Positions 17,656 to 27,259 are shown, numbered from the stretch's first letter. The stretch is DNA of 64,000 bases from Parapusillimonas sp013416435 (GCF_052180245.1 NZ_CP197474.1:2976001-3040000); one strand, 5' to 3'. Notes: generated from the letters alone by a model not told the origin. Made by a program: numbers and translations.

Positions 17656-17939
17656 TACACGCCTTCAACCACATACATATTCATCACTGCCGCGCGTTCA
17701 CGCACATTGCGGGCGCGCCGATACTGGGCGGAGTGATAGAACGCACGCGCCGCGGCCATGGTGGGAAACTGCAGCACAACGGTACGGCCGGGGTCCCGGC
17801 CTTCGAGCGTTTCAGTCTTGCCGCCGCGCACCAGCACCTTGACATCGTGCGCGCGCATGGCCAAGGTGGAAAAACGCCGGTATTCCTCGTACTTTTCGGG
17901 GTTCGTGACAAAAACGTTAGCAATTACGTAAGCCGCCAT
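17655..17939 (-). CDS. DUF1330 family protein
   Basis: 94 residues from ATG 17937-17939 (MAAYVIANVFVTNPEKYEEYRR). The sequence fits the dimeric alpha/beta-barrel DUF1330 fold: an N-terminal strand, a conserved Tyr-rich helix, VLVRGGKTETLEG, then a VVLQFPTMAAARAFYHSAQYRRARNVR region, written here in parts. Biochemical role unknown. In related genomes this family sits after pyrG-kdsA and before eno; here the gene follows kdsA but a repeat cluster and maeB replace eno. Possibly co-transcribed with kdsA across an 80-bp gap. Confidence 0.88.
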   Translation of the reverse strand: MAAYVIANVFVTNPEKYEEYRRFSTLAMRAHDVKVLVRGGKTETLEGRDPGRTVVLQFPTMAAARAFYHSAQYRRARNVRERAAVMNMYVVEGV

Positions 17940-18018
17940 ACTGAATCTCGTGATCGTTGCAATAACAGATCGCAATATACAGGACGGAATGCGTCTCGAG
18001 ACCGAGCGTCAACAGACC

Positions 18019-18867
18019 CTAGTCCATAGCCAATACGCCGCTGTCCTTGACGTAGCGATCGATGCTGGCCAGCGATTCGAGCAGGCGGCGCATGCGGTCC
18101 AGCGGAACGGCGTTCGGCCCATCGGACAGAGCCTGGTCGGGATCCGGATGTGTTTCCATGAACAGCCCTGCGATCCCGACGGCGACCGCGGCACGCGCCA
18201 AAACGGGCACGAATTCGCGCTGGCCGCCCGAACTGGTGCCCTGCCCGCCCGGCAGTTGCACCGAGTGCGTGGCGTCGAAGACGACCGGACAGCTGGTTTC
18301 GCGCATGATGGCCAGCGACCGCATGTCGGAAACCAGGTTGTTGTAGCCGAATGAAGCCCCGCGCTCGCACACCAGGATGTTATGGCCGTCGCCCCCCGCC
18401 GCCAGCGCGGCGGAGCGCGCCTTGGCCACGACCTGAGTCATGTCGTGCGGCGCAAGAAACTGGCCTTTCTTGATGTTCACGGGCTTGAGGGTCGCGGCGC
18501 AGGCCTGGATGAAATCGGTCTGGCGGCACAGGAAAGCAGGTGTCTGCAGGACATCCACCACCTCGGCAACCATCGCCACCTGCTCCACCGTATGGACGTC
18601 GGTCAAAACGGGGACGCCCACCTGGGCACGCACGTCGGCGAGGATCCGCAGGCCCTCGTCCTGTCCCGGCCCGCGATAGGACGCGCCCGAGCTGCGGTTC
18701 GCCTTGTCGAAGGAGCTTTTGTAGATGAACGGTATGCCGAGCTCGGCCGTCATCTCTTTGAGTATTCCTGCGGTATCGAAAGCCATCTGGCGCGATTCGA
18801 TGACGCAGGGACCCGCGATCAGGAAAAAAGGATGCGCTAGACCCGCTTCAAAACCGCATAGTTTCAT
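18019..18867 (-). CDS. kdsA: 3-deoxy-8-phosphooctulonate synthase (KDO-8-P synthase)
   Basis: 282 residues, usual length. Family segments include FFLIAGPCVIESRQMAFDTA near the N-terminus, KSSFDKANRSS, LTDVHTVEQV, PAFLCRQTDFIQA and VFDATHSVQLPGGQG. It condenses phosphoenolpyruvate with arabinose 5-phosphate to make KDO-8-phosphate for the lipopolysaccharide inner core, so the organism is a Gram-negative with LPS. Its start overlaps the stop of pyrG by 4 bp (ATGA), indicating translational coupling. Confidence 0.97.
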   Translation of the reverse strand: MKLCGFEAGLAHPFFLIAGPCVIESRQMAFDTAGILKEMTAELGIPFIYKSSFDKANRSSGASYRGPGQDEGLRILADVRAQVGVPVLTDVHTVEQVAMVAEVVDVLQTPAFLCRQTDFIQACAATLKPVNIKKGQFLAPHDMTQVVAKARSAALAAGGDGHNILVCERGASFGYNNLVSDMRSLAIMRETSCPVVFDATHSVQLPGGQGTSSGGQREFVPVLARAAVAVGIAGLFMETHPDPDQALSDGPNAVPLDRMRRLLESLASIDRYVKDSGVLAMD

Positions 18868-20516
18868 GATGTCGCCTTGCGTTCAGCCTGATGTTCGATT
18901 GCCGCCCGGATGTAGCTGGTGAACAGCGGATGGCCGTCACGCGGCGTGGAGGTGAACTCCGGGTGGAACTGGACGCCCATGAACCAGCGGTGGCCTGGCA
19001 GCTCCATGATCTCGGGAAGGTTCTCAGTGGGCGTGCGGGCGCTGATCACCATGCCCGCGTCTTCGAGCCGGGGAACATAGACATTGTTGACTTCGTAGCG
19101 GTGGCGATGGCGCTCGTTGACCTCGCTGCCGTAGATCTTGCTGGCGCGCGTATCGGGCTTGACCGGGCATTTTTGAGCGCCCTTGCGCATCGTGCCGCCC
19201 AGGTCGGAGTCCTGGTCGCGCTTCTCGACCTTGCCTTCGCGATCCTGCCACTCTGTGATTAGCGCCACGACGGGGTGGGGAGCCGACGGGTCGAACTCGG
19301 TGCTGTTGGCGCCGCCCAGCCCGGCCACATGGCGGGCGAACTCGACGACCGCCAGCTGCATGCCCAGGCAAATGCCCAGATAAGGCACATTGTGTTCGCG
19401 CGCATAACGGATGGCCTTGATCTTGCCTTCCGTGCCCCGCTTGCCGAATCCGCCGGGCACCAGGATGGCATCCAGGTCTTCAAGGCAAGCCGTGCCTTCG
19501 GTCTCGATTTGCTCCGAATCCAGATATTCGATTTCGACGCGCGAACGCGTGTGGATGCCCGCGTGGACCAGCGCTTCGCTCAGTGACTTGTAGGATTCGG
19601 TCAGGTCGACATACTTGCCCACCATGCCGATGCGCACATGATGAACGGGGTTCTCGATGGCATCGACCAGGCGGTCCCACATGGTAAGGTCCGCGGGCGG
19701 CGGCGTGAGCGCCAGTGCGTCGCACACCAGGTTGTCCAGGCCCTGCTGATGCAGCATGGCCGGAATTTTGTAGATGGAATCGGCATCCCAGACGGAAATG
19801 ACCGCGTCAAGGGGCACGTTGGAGAACAGCGAAATCTTCGCGCGTTCCTCGTCCGGAATGGGCCGGTCGGCGCGACACAACAGCGCATGGGGATAGATAC
19901 CGATTTCGCGCAGCTTCTGTACCGAATGCTGGGTCGGCTTCGTCTTGAGCTCGCCCGCCGAGGCAATGAAGGGCACCAGGGTCAGATGCACGAAGGCGGC
20001 GTTGTTGCGCCCCAGGCGCAGGCTCATTTGACGCGCGGCTTCAAGGAAGGGCAGGGATTCGATGTCGCCCACCGTACCGCCGATTTCCACGATGGCGACG
20101 TCGGTTTCGCCATTCCAGCCCGCCTTGGCCCCGCGCGCCACGAAATCCTGGATTTCATTGGTGATGTGCGGGATTACCTGCACCGTCTTGCCCAGGTAGT
20201 CGCCGCGGCGCTCTTTGCGCAGCACGGATTCGTAGATCTGGCCGGTGGTGAAGTTGTTGACCTTGCGCATGCGCGCCGAAATGAAACGCTCGTAGTGACC
20301 GAGATCCAGGTCTGTTTCCGCGCCGTCCTCGGTGACGAAGACCTCGCCATGCTGGAAGGGGCTCATGGTGCCGGGGTCGACGTTGATGTAGGGATCGAGC
20401 TTCAGCAGGGTGACGCGCAGCCCCCGGGATTCCAAGATGGCGGCAAGAGAAGCAGCTGCAATGCCCTTACCCAGGGAGGACACGACGCCTCCCGTGACAA
20501 ATACATATTTGGTCAT
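18864..20516 (-). CDS. pyrG: CTP synthase
   Basis: 550 residues. The synthetase domain starts MTKYVFVTGGVVSSLGKG; the glutamine amidotransferase domain carries the nucleophile Cys383 in LGICLGMQLAVVEF and the His/Glu pair in GVQFHPEFTSTP. It makes CTP from UTP using ATP and glutamine. First gene of pyrG-kdsA(-DUF1330). A palindrome cluster and a 177-bp gap separate it from the aminopeptidase gene upstream. Confidence 0.97.
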   Translation of the reverse strand: MTKYVFVTGGVVSSLGKGIAAASLAAILESRGLRVTLLKLDPYINVDPGTMSPFQHGEVFVTEDGAETDLDLGHYERFISARMRKVNNFTTGQIYESVLRKERRGDYLGKTVQVIPHITNEIQDFVARGAKAGWNGETDVAIVEIGGTVGDIESLPFLEAARQMSLRLGRNNAAFVHLTLVPFIASAGELKTKPTQHSVQKLREIGIYPHALLCRADRPIPDEERAKISLFSNVPLDAVISVWDADSIYKIPAMLHQQGLDNLVCDALALTPPPADLTMWDRLVDAIENPVHHVRIGMVGKYVDLTESYKSLSEALVHAGIHTRSRVEIEYLDSEQIETEGTACLEDLDAILVPGGFGKRGTEGKIKAIRYAREHNVPYLGICLGMQLAVVEFARHVAGLGGANSTEFDPSAPHPVVALITEWQDREGKVEKRDQDSDLGGTMRKGAQKCPVKPDTRASKIYGSEVNERHRHRYEVNNVYVPRLEDAGMVISARTPTENLPEIMELPGHRWFMGVQFHPEFTSTPRDGHPLFTSYIRAAIEHQAERKATS

Positions 20517-20611
20517 TGTGTATATACATGCCCGGGATGACCGGACAGGAGCGGGAAATTTGGATTATAGCCGGGAGCCGACCGCTTGTTTTGCCTGGAA
20601 GCCGATATTTT

Positions 20612-20692
20612 GGGGTCAGACCCCATGCGGGGTCTGACCCCGGAAGGGCCCAGGGTTGGTAGGGGTCAGACCCCGCATGGGGGTCTGACCCC
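20612..20692. repeat. Palindrome cluster D
   Basis: Units at 20612-20641 and 20662-20692 (the second has one extra G, so 31 bp). The cluster lies directly behind the stop codon of the aminopeptidase P gene (stop at 20693-20695, no gap) and upstream of pyrG. This is one of only three clusters at a co-directional junction. Confidence 0.95.
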
Positions 20693-22489
20693 TCAAATCG
20701 CTTGCGTGCGCAGCACCAGCCACTGCAGCGCCGGCCCATCGACCAACGGTTCGAGCCGGCTGCGGACATATTCGTGGTACCTGTTCAGCCAGGCCCGCTC
20801 GTCGGCGGCAAGCAGGTCGGTATCGATGCAGCGCGTATCGATGGGGCAAAGCGTCAGGGTTTCGAAGCGAAGGAAGCGGCCGAACTCGGTTTCGCAGGCC
20901 GGCGTCGCCAGCACCAGGTTCTCGATGCGGATGCCCCATTTCCCGGGCCGATACAGACCGGGCTCGTTCGATGTGATCATGCCCGGCAGCATGGCGGAGT
21001 GCGGCGTGACCGTGGCGCGGTAGGCGATGGACTGCGGGCCCTCATGGACGTTCATGAAGTACCCTACCCCATGCCCCGTTCCGTGGCCGTATTCCGACCC
21101 GGTGCGCCAGATGGGCGCTCGGGCGATGGTGTCCAGCAGCGGCGCGGCGAGGCCTTCGGGGAAGACCGCTTGCGAAAGCGCGATCATGCCCTTCAACACC
21201 GCGGTGTAGTCGCGCTTCTGTTCGGCACTGACCCGTCCAACGGGCACGACGCGCGTGATGTCGGTCGTTCCGTTCAGGTACTGCCCTCCCGAATCGATGA
21301 GCAACAGGCCGTCGCCTTCGATGACGGCGTGAGAGGCTTCCGTGGCGTGGTAATGCGGCATCGCGCCGTTCGCGGCATAAGCCGCGATGGTGCCGAAGCT
21401 AGGGGATACAAATCCCTTTCGGCGGCTCCGCGCCTCGGTGATTTTTTCGTCGATGGTGAGCTCGGTGATTCGCCGACTGCCTTGCTCGGCTTCGAACCAG
21501 GCGAAGAATTCGCATAACGCGGCGCCGTCCTGCTCCATCGCGGCACGTACGTTCTCGATTTCCGCCGCGTTCTTGCGCGACTTCATGAGCTGCGTGGGGT
21601 TGAGCGCCTCGGCCTTGGTCGCGAAAGCGGCCGCCTGCAGCAGCCCTATCGTGGTCCGCGCCGGATCGACCAGCAAGGTCTGGCCTTCCGCCAGGCAAGC
21701 CAGAGCGCCGGCGATATCCTCATAAGGCTCGATGCGGATGCCATCGGCCGCCAGAGCCTGGCGCAATTCAGTGCCGATTTTTTCCTGAGCCACAAAGAGC
21801 CGCGCCTCTGTGCGGCCGATCAGCGCGTAAGCAAGGAATACCGGGTTGTAGGACACATCGCTGCCGCGCAAATTGAAGAGCCAGGCGATGTCATCGAGCG
21901 ACGACAGCAGATGCCAATCGGCGCGGTGCTCGCGCATCGCCGTTCGCAGCCCCGCAAGATTCTCGGGCCGGGTCCTGCAGGCATAAGGAGGAAGATGTTC
22001 GAACACGGCCTCGTGCGGCAGCGCCGGCCGGGGCGTCCAGATGCCGTCCAGCGCATCCCGGTCGGAAACCAGCTTGATGTTCTTTTTCGATAGCACCTCC
22101 TGCCATTGCCGGTGCGCCTGCACCGACAGCGCATTGCCGTCGATGTTCACCCGCGCGCCCTCCGGTAGCTGGTTGGCCAGCCACTGAGCGGGGCCCGGAA
22201 CGTCGGGCGCGCCGGCGCGCATCGTTGCGATGCCCGTGCCGGCCAGGTCGTTATCGGCCTGTTCCCAATACCGGCTGTCCGTCCAGAGGCCGGCGAAATC
22301 GGCGGTCACGACCAGCGTGCCGGCGGAACCATCGAAGCCGCTCAGCCACCGGCGCCCCTGCCAGCGATCGGGCAGGTACTCGGAAAGATGCGGATCCGAC
22401 GACAAGGCCACATAGGCATCCAGGCCGGAGCTCTTGAGGGTGGCTCGCAGGGCCTTCAGGCGCCCGGCGAATTCCTGCTGGCCGGACAT
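20693..22489 (-). CDS. Xaa-Pro aminopeptidase (aminopeptidase P, M24 family)
   Basis: About 598 residues from the ATG at 22487-22489 (MSGQQEFAGRL); a GTG one codon earlier is also possible. Two creatinase-like N-terminal domains precede the M24 pita-bread domain. Metal ligands can be read in LLIDSGGQYLNGTTDITR (two Asp), GHGTGHGVGYFMNVHEGP (His), TSNEPGLY (Glu) and GIRIENLVL (Glu). A C-terminal M24_C-like segment ends WLNRYHEYVRSRLEPLVDG. It removes N-terminal residues preceding proline. The start overlaps the scoB stop (TGATG), so it belongs to a scoA-scoB-aminopeptidase unit. Confidence 0.92.
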   Translation of the reverse strand: MSGQQEFAGRLKALRATLKSSGLDAYVALSSDPHLSEYLPDRWQGRRWLSGFDGSAGTLVVTADFAGLWTDSRYWEQADNDLAGTGIATMRAGAPDVPGPAQWLANQLPEGARVNIDGNALSVQAHRQWQEVLSKKNIKLVSDRDALDGIWTPRPALPHEAVFEHLPPYACRTRPENLAGLRTAMREHRADWHLLSSLDDIAWLFNLRGSDVSYNPVFLAYALIGRTEARLFVAQEKIGTELRQALAADGIRIEPYEDIAGALACLAEGQTLLVDPARTTIGLLQAAAFATKAEALNPTQLMKSRKNAAEIENVRAAMEQDGAALCEFFAWFEAEQGSRRITELTIDEKITEARSRRKGFVSPSFGTIAAYAANGAMPHYHATEASHAVIEGDGLLLIDSGGQYLNGTTDITRVVPVGRVSAEQKRDYTAVLKGMIALSQAVFPEGLAAPLLDTIARAPIWRTGSEYGHGTGHGVGYFMNVHEGPQSIAYRATVTPHSAMLPGMITSNEPGLYRPGKWGIRIENLVLATPACETEFGRFLRFETLTLCPIDTRCIDTDLLAADERAWLNRYHEYVRSRLEPLVDGPALQWLVLRTQAI

Positions 22490-23145
22490 CACGCCACCGC
22501 CGAGACATCCAGGCGGGCCGCCGTCTTGGACTGGATTTCCTCGACCGTGACGCCAGGCGCGACTTCAAGCAGCTTCAGGCCGCTGTCCGAGACTTCCATG
22601 ACGCCCAGGTCGGTGATGATGAGGTCCACGACGCCCACGCCCGTCAAGGGCAAGGTGCATTCGGGCAGCAGCTTCATATCCTCGGTGCCGTCCTTCTTGC
22701 GGGCCACGTGCTCCATGAGCACGACCACGCGTCCGACGCCGGCCACCAGGTCCATGGCGCCGCCCATGCCTTTGATCATCTTGCCGGGAATCATCCAGTT
22801 GGCGAGATCGCCTTTTTCGGACACCTGCATGGCGCCCAGAATGGCAAGATTGATCTTGCCGCCCCGGATCATGGCAAACGAATCGGCGGAAGAAAAAATG
22901 GAAGACCCCGGCAGCGTGGTCACCGTTTGCTTGCCGGCGTTGATCAGATCGGCGTCGATTTGCTCTTCGGTGGGGAACGGGCCGATGCCCAGCAAGCCGT
23001 TTTCGGACTGCAGCCAGACTTCGACGCCGGCCGGCACATGGTTGGCCACCAGCGTGGGAAGGCCGATGCCCAGGTTCACGTAGAAACCGTCCTGCAGCTC
23101 TTGCGCGGCGCGCGCCGCCATTTGGTCACGATTCCAGGCCATCAT
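22489..23145 (-). CDS. scoB: 3-oxoacid CoA-transferase subunit B
   Basis: 218 residues. AGGAG lies four bases before the first of two adjacent ATGs. The family catalytic glutamate is in LQSENGLLGIGPFP (the SENGLLG motif). With subunit A it transfers CoA from succinyl-CoA to acetoacetate or a similar 3-oxoacid, allowing ketone body or related catabolism. Succinyl-CoA is the product of the odh complex encoded nearby. The start overlaps the scoA stop (TGATG), so the subunits are translationally coupled. Confidence 0.94.
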   Translation of the reverse strand: MMAWNRDQMAARAAQELQDGFYVNLGIGLPTLVANHVPAGVEVWLQSENGLLGIGPFPTEEQIDADLINAGKQTVTTLPGSSIFSSADSFAMIRGGKINLAILGAMQVSEKGDLANWMIPGKMIKGMGGAMDLVAGVGRVVVLMEHVARKKDGTEDMKLLPECTLPLTGVGVVDLIITDLGVMEVSDSGLKLLEVAPGVTVEEIQSKTAARLDVSAVA

Positions 23146-23852
23146 CAAGCTCCTTGGGCACCGCGGACGGTGCGCTGTTCGATACGTTTCTCGGGTGTGG
23201 CATTGAGCACGATGCGATGCACGAAGATACCCGGCAAGTGGATGTCGTCGGGATCCAGATCGCCGGTGGCGACGATGTGTTCGACCTCGGCCACCGTGAT
23301 CTTGCCCGCCATGGCGACATTGGGATTGAAGTTGCGGGCGGTCCTGCGGAAGATCAGGTTGCCGCTGCGGTCGGCCTTGTAGGCCTTGACCAGCGAGACG
23401 TCGGGAACGAGCGAGCGCTCCATGACATAGGTTTCGCCATCGAATTCGCGGGTTTCCTTGCCTTCCGCCACCACGGTACCCACGCCGGTGCGCGTGAAGA
23501 AAGCCGGAATGCCGGCGCCGCCGGCCCGCAGCTTCTCGGCAAGCGTGCCCTGGGGAGTGAATTCCAGCTCCAGTTCGCCCGACAGGTATTGGCGTTCGAA
23601 TTCTTTGTTTTCGCCCACATACGAGGCGATCATCTTCTTGATCTGCCGTGTGGTCAGAAGCTGGCCCAGGCCGAAGCCGTCGACCCCCGCGTTATTGCTG
23701 ATGCAGGTGAGATCCTGCACGCCCGAATCGCGCAAGGCCGCAATCAGGGCCTCCGGGATGCCGCACAGGCCGAATCCGCCGACCGCAATGGTCTGGCCAT
23801 CGGCAATCACGCCTTTGAGCGCCTCTGACGCGCTCGCATATACTTTATCCAT
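23145..23852 (-). CDS. scoA: 3-oxoacid CoA-transferase subunit A
   Basis: 235 residues. The CoA-transferase family I signature VGGFGLCGIPEALIAAL is at about residues 24-40, and LTCISNNAGVDGFGL follows. Later segments (GIPAFFTRTGVGT, FNPNVAMAGKITVAEVEHIV) match subunit A of SCOT-type enzymes. First gene of scoA-scoB-aminopeptidase, 100 bp downstream of the thioesterase gene's 5' neighbour region on the same strand. Substrate is inferred from the family; a related 3-oxoadipate CoA-transferase cannot be excluded. Confidence 0.93.
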   Translation of the reverse strand: MDKVYASASEALKGVIADGQTIAVGGFGLCGIPEALIAALRDSGVQDLTCISNNAGVDGFGLGQLLTTRQIKKMIASYVGENKEFERQYLSGELELEFTPQGTLAEKLRAGGAGIPAFFTRTGVGTVVAEGKETREFDGETYVMERSLVPDVSLVKAYKADRSGNLIFRRTARNFNPNVAMAGKITVAEVEHIVATGDLDPDDIHLPGIFVHRIVLNATPEKRIEQRTVRGAQGA

Positions 23853-23952
23853 TACTCCTGTCCTTTCATTGAATTTATATTCGCCAGGCGCTACGTTTAT
23901 CGTCCGGCGACCCTTCTACCGCGCAAACATCACAAACGGCGGGACTGCCGCA

Positions 23953-24402
23953 TCAACTAATTGAGAACATCTGCTCCAGCCGCCGTGCCTCCGCTTCCGT
24001 CCATGGCATGGACTTGCCGGTGGCCTTGTCGGACCCGACCATGACGTAGCGGCCCCGCGCGTAGACCACGCCCGGCTCGCCCTCGAGCTCGAGCGTGACC
24101 TCGACCTCGAGGCTGGAGCGGCCGATGCGCACCAGCCCCTGCCGCACCACCACCGTGGCGGGATACAGTACGGGCTTGAGGAAGTCACAGGACGCCTGCG
24201 CGAGAACGGATCCGCGCCCGGCGTCGTCGAAGATTCCCGCAGCGGCCAGCAACTGCACCCGGGCTTCTTCAAAGTAGCGGAAATAAACCGTATTATTGAC
24301 GTGATCCATGGCATCGAGGTCGCCCCAACGCACCGGTATCACACAAGGCTCCGCCCAGCGAACGGACGGCAATGGCAAACGATCGGCGGCTTGAATCGAC
24401 AT
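23953..24402 (-). CDS. Acyl-CoA thioesterase of the 4-hydroxybenzoyl-CoA thioesterase (hotdog) family
   Basis: 149 residues from the ATG at 24400-24402, with an AAGAG Shine-Dalgarno. The hotdog signature RWGDLDAMDHVNNTVYFRYFE contains the catalytic Asp. YbgC/FcbC-type enzymes hydrolyse short or aromatic acyl-CoA thioesters. It sits upstream of scoAB on the same strand, so a role in CoA-ester turnover is plausible. Its gene is divergent from the ETF-quinone oxidoreductase. Exact substrate unknown. Confidence 0.88.
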   Translation of the reverse strand: MSIQAADRLPLPSVRWAEPCVIPVRWGDLDAMDHVNNTVYFRYFEEARVQLLAAAGIFDDAGRGSVLAQASCDFLKPVLYPATVVVRQGLVRIGRSSLEVEVTLELEGEPGVVYARGRYVMVGSDKATGKSMPWTEAEARRLEQMFSIS

Positions 24403-24489
24403 AGGCTCTTCTGCTGAATCTGGTACCGAGCAAGTATACCGTGAGCCGCCCCTTTGGCGCGCCCTTTGCCGACCGCGCCCGCAGGCCTT

Positions 24490-24518
24490 TTCAACGCATA
24501 CCCGGACTGCAATACAAT
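24490..24518 (+). promoter_or_regulatory. Candidate promoter for the ETF-QO gene
   Basis: TTCAAC and TACAAT are separated by 17 bp, about 70 bp before the start codon. The -10 box is good and the -35 weak. It lies within the 185-bp divergent gap to the thioesterase gene. Confidence 0.4.
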
Positions 24519-24587
24519 TGCGGCAGAAAATTACGGCCCGCGCGGCTGAATGCAAGCCATACCTATTACATTCTGGAGAACCCACTC

Positions 24588-26234
24588 ATGTCTGAACGTG
24601 AATCAATGGAATACGACGTAGTCGTGGTCGGCGCGGGCCCGGCCGGGCTCGCCGCAGCCATTCGGCTCAAACAACTCGCCTCGGAACGCGAACAGGAAAT
24701 CAGCGTTTGCGTACTCGAAAAGGGCGCGGAAGTCGGTGCCCATATCCTGTCCGGCGCCGTCATGGATCCACGTGCGCTGACCGAACTCATTCCGGACTGG
24801 AAAGAGAAAGGCGCGCCGCTCGAAACGGAAGTGACGGAAGACAAATTCCTGTTCCTGTCTCAGAAAGGTGCCCGGGCCACACCGGGCTGGCTGCTTCCCG
24901 AATGCTTTCAGAACCATGGCAACTACATCGTTCAGCTGGGCAACGTGACCCGCTGGCTGGGCGAACAGGCCGAAGCGCTGGGCGTGGATCTCTTCCCGGG
25001 CTTTGCCGCGGCCGAGATCCTGTATACGGACGACGGCGCGGTCAAAGGCGTCGCAACGGGGGACATGGGCGTGGCGCGCGATGGTTCGCACACCGACCAC
25101 TACCAGCCGGGAATGGAGCTGCATGCGCGCTACACCGTGTTTGCCGAAGGCTCGCGAGGCCAGCTGGGCCGCCAACTGACCGAGCGCTACAAGCTCGATG
25201 CCGGGCGCGATCCTCAAAGCTACGGCATCGGCATCAAGGAAATGTGGGAAGTCGATCCGTCGCAGTCGCAGCCGGGCCTGGTCGTGCATACCGCCGGCTG
25301 GCCGCTCGACTCCGACACCTACGGCGGCTCCTTCCTGTACCACTTGCCCAACAACATCGTGGTGGTCGGCCTGGTCGTCGGACTCGATTACGCCAATCCC
25401 TGGCTCTCCCCTTTCGAAGAATTCCAGCGCTACAAGACTCATCCGGCCATCCGCCCGACCTTCGAAGGTGGAAAACGCATCGCCTATGGTGCGCGTTCGC
25501 TGACGGCGGGCGGCCTGCTTTCCATTCCCAAGCTGTGTTTTCCGGGTGGCGTGCTCGTGGGCTGCGAAGCGGGCATGCTCAATGCGTCGCGCATCAAAGG
25601 CAGCCACTCGGCCATCAAGTCGGGCGCGCTTGCCGCCGAAGCCGCATTCGACGCGCTGGTCGCCGGCAGGAGCCATGACGAGCTGGTGGCGTATCCGGCC
25701 GCGTTCGAGGCATCCTGGCTTCATGCGGAGCTGAACAAAGCCCGCAATTTCAAGCAATGGTTCAAGAAAGGCCGGACCATCGCCACCCTGATGACGGGCG
25801 TGGAGCAATGGCTGCTGAAAGGCAAAATGCCATGGACGATTCACCGCAGCAAGCCGGATCACGCCTGTCTGCAACCTGCTGCGGAATGCGCGCGCATCGA
25901 TTATCCCAAGCCCGACGGCAAGCTCACCTTCGACCGCCTGAGCTCGGTGTTCATCTCCAACACCAACCATGACGAAAACGAACCCATCCACCTGACGCTC
26001 AAGGATCCTAGCATTCCGGTTTCCGTGAACCTGGCGAAGTACGGCGGCCCCGAGGCGCGCTACTGTCCGGCGGGCGTCTATGAATTCGTCAAGACCGATA
26101 CGGGCGAGGACAAGCTGCAGATCAACGCCCAGAACTGCGTCCACTGCAAGACCTGCGACATCAAGGACCCGACCCAGAACATCGTCTGGGTCGCGCCCCA
26201 GGGCGGCGAAGGGCCGGTATATAACGGCATGTAG
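24588..26234 (+). CDS. Electron transfer flavoprotein-ubiquinone oxidoreductase
   Basis: 548 residues. The start is the ATG at 24588 after GGAG (24574-24577). The FAD-binding motif VVVGAGPAGLAAAIRL is near the N-terminus. A central GXXGGSFLYHLPNN-type region and YGARSLTAGGLLSIPKL follow. The C-terminus has the 4Fe-4S cysteines: one in RYCPAGVYEF and three in NCVHCKTCDIKDP, ending WVAPQGGEGPVYNGM. It passes electrons from reduced ETF to ubiquinone at the membrane, linking acyl-CoA and amino-acid oxidation to respiration. Convergent with the EamA transporter across cluster E, which starts 6 bp after the stop. Confidence 0.96.
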   Translation: MSERESMEYDVVVVGAGPAGLAAAIRLKQLASEREQEISVCVLEKGAEVGAHILSGAVMDPRALTELIPDWKEKGAPLETEVTEDKFLFLSQKGARATPGWLLPECFQNHGNYIVQLGNVTRWLGEQAEALGVDLFPGFAAAEILYTDDGAVKGVATGDMGVARDGSHTDHYQPGMELHARYTVFAEGSRGQLGRQLTERYKLDAGRDPQSYGIGIKEMWEVDPSQSQPGLVVHTAGWPLDSDTYGGSFLYHLPNNIVVVGLVVGLDYANPWLSPFEEFQRYKTHPAIRPTFEGGKRIAYGARSLTAGGLLSIPKLCFPGGVLVGCEAGMLNASRIKGSHSAIKSGALAAEAAFDALVAGRSHDELVAYPAAFEASWLHAELNKARNFKQWFKKGRTIATLMTGVEQWLLKGKMPWTIHRSKPDHACLQPAAECARIDYPKPDGKLTFDRLSSVFISNTNHDENEPIHLTLKDPSIPVSVNLAKYGGPEARYCPAGVYEFVKTDTGEDKLQINAQNCVHCKTCDIKDPTQNIVWVAPQGGEGPVYNGM

Positions 26235-26240
26235 GGCCTT

Positions 26241-26365
26241 GGGGTCAGACCCGATGGGTCTGACCCCCCGCCATGGCGTTGAATCGGGGTCGGACCCCAT
26301 GCGGGGTCCGACCCCTTTTACCCGCGCCGGCTCTTGGGGTCAGACGCCGCATGGGGTCTGACCCC
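26241..26365. repeat. Palindrome cluster E
   Basis: Units at 26241-26267 (27 bp, shortened centre), 26286-26315 and 26336-26365. Unit 2 shows the paired change GGGGTCGGACCCC / GGGGTCCGACCCC. The EamA transporter frame reads through unit 3 (giving GVRPHAASDP) and stops in the spacer just before unit 2. Confidence 0.95.
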
Positions 26366-27247
26366 CCTTCCCAAAGCCGGCGCCAGATTCACCACCAGCA
26401 GGCCGCACATGATGAAGCCGATCCCCACCAGTTCCAGCCACGTCGGCCTTTCCCCCAGCAGCAGCCATGCAAGCACGACCGTCAAGACCGGCACTCCCAG
26501 GCTGGACATGCCCGCGACCATGGCGCTGACCCTGCGAACCACCGACATCCACAGCCACCAGCCCAGGGCCGAGGCGATGACCGCCATGTAGGCCACGCCC
26601 CAGAATAGCTCCGGAGCCCAGACCACCGGGCGTTGGGGAAAGAGCAGCGTCAACGGGAAAGTCACCGCCGCGCCCAGCAACATCTGCCAGCAAGTCAAGG
26701 TCAGGACGTTGGGCCGATGCCGCTGGAACATTTTCTTGGCCAGCACCATGCCCAGGCCCCAGCTCACGCCGCCGGCCAGGGCCAGCAGCGATCCGGTGAA
26801 AGACCCCAGGCCCTGCCAGGGCGCCACTATCCCCACGAGGCCCACGCCCGCCAGGAGGAATCCCAGCGTGTGCCAGCGCGTGGGCCGGTCACCCAGGATC
26901 AGCCAGGCGAACAGCGCCGCCCAGAAGGGCATGGTGTAGGCCAGCGTCGCCACCTTGCCCGCCCCGCCGGTGACGAGCGCCAGCTGGCACAGGCACTGAA
27001 AGCCGGAGGTCTGGAAGATCGCGATCCATACGTTCAAGCCATAGGGCCGCGGGCAGGCCAGGGGCTGCCGGGTAAGCAGCAGCACCGCGAAAAGAACCAG
27101 AAAGGCGATCGCATAGCGGGACATCACCAGATCGAAAGGCCCGATATAGTCGACGAGCGACTTCATGGCGATCCAGCTGAGCCCCCACAAGGTGACGGTC
27201 AGGGCCATCAGGGCCAAAGCGCCCCGATCCGTTTGATTCGATCCCAA
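26318..27247 (-). CDS. EamA/DMT-superfamily transporter
   Basis: About 309 residues if started at TTG 27245-27247, which has GGAG six bases upstream; an ATG at 27206-27208 is the alternative. Longer reading is unlikely because it would pass through the acs terminator. Ten hydrophobic helices in two EamA repeats are visible (first: ALALMALTVTLWGLSWIAMK; last: LVGIGFIMCGLLVVNLAPAL). Substrate unknown; the family exports metabolites or drugs. The last 16 residues (RGVRPHAASDP then KSRRG) are encoded by a palindrome unit, replacing the natural C-terminus. Confidence 0.85.
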   Translation of the reverse strand: MGSNQTDRGALALMALTVTLWGLSWIAMKSLVDYIGPFDLVMSRYAIAFLVLFAVLLLTRQPLACPRPYGLNVWIAIFQTSGFQCLCQLALVTGGAGKVATLAYTMPFWAALFAWLILGDRPTRWHTLGFLLAGVGLVGIVAPWQGLGSFTGSLLALAGGVSWGLGMVLAKKMFQRHRPNVLTLTCWQMLLGAAVTFPLTLLFPQRPVVWAPELFWGVAYMAVIASALGWWLWMSVVRRVSAMVAGMSSLGVPVLTVVLAWLLLGERPTWLELVGIGFIMCGLLVVNLAPALGRGVRPHAASDPKSRRG

Positions 27248-27259
27248 GGGATGCTCCGC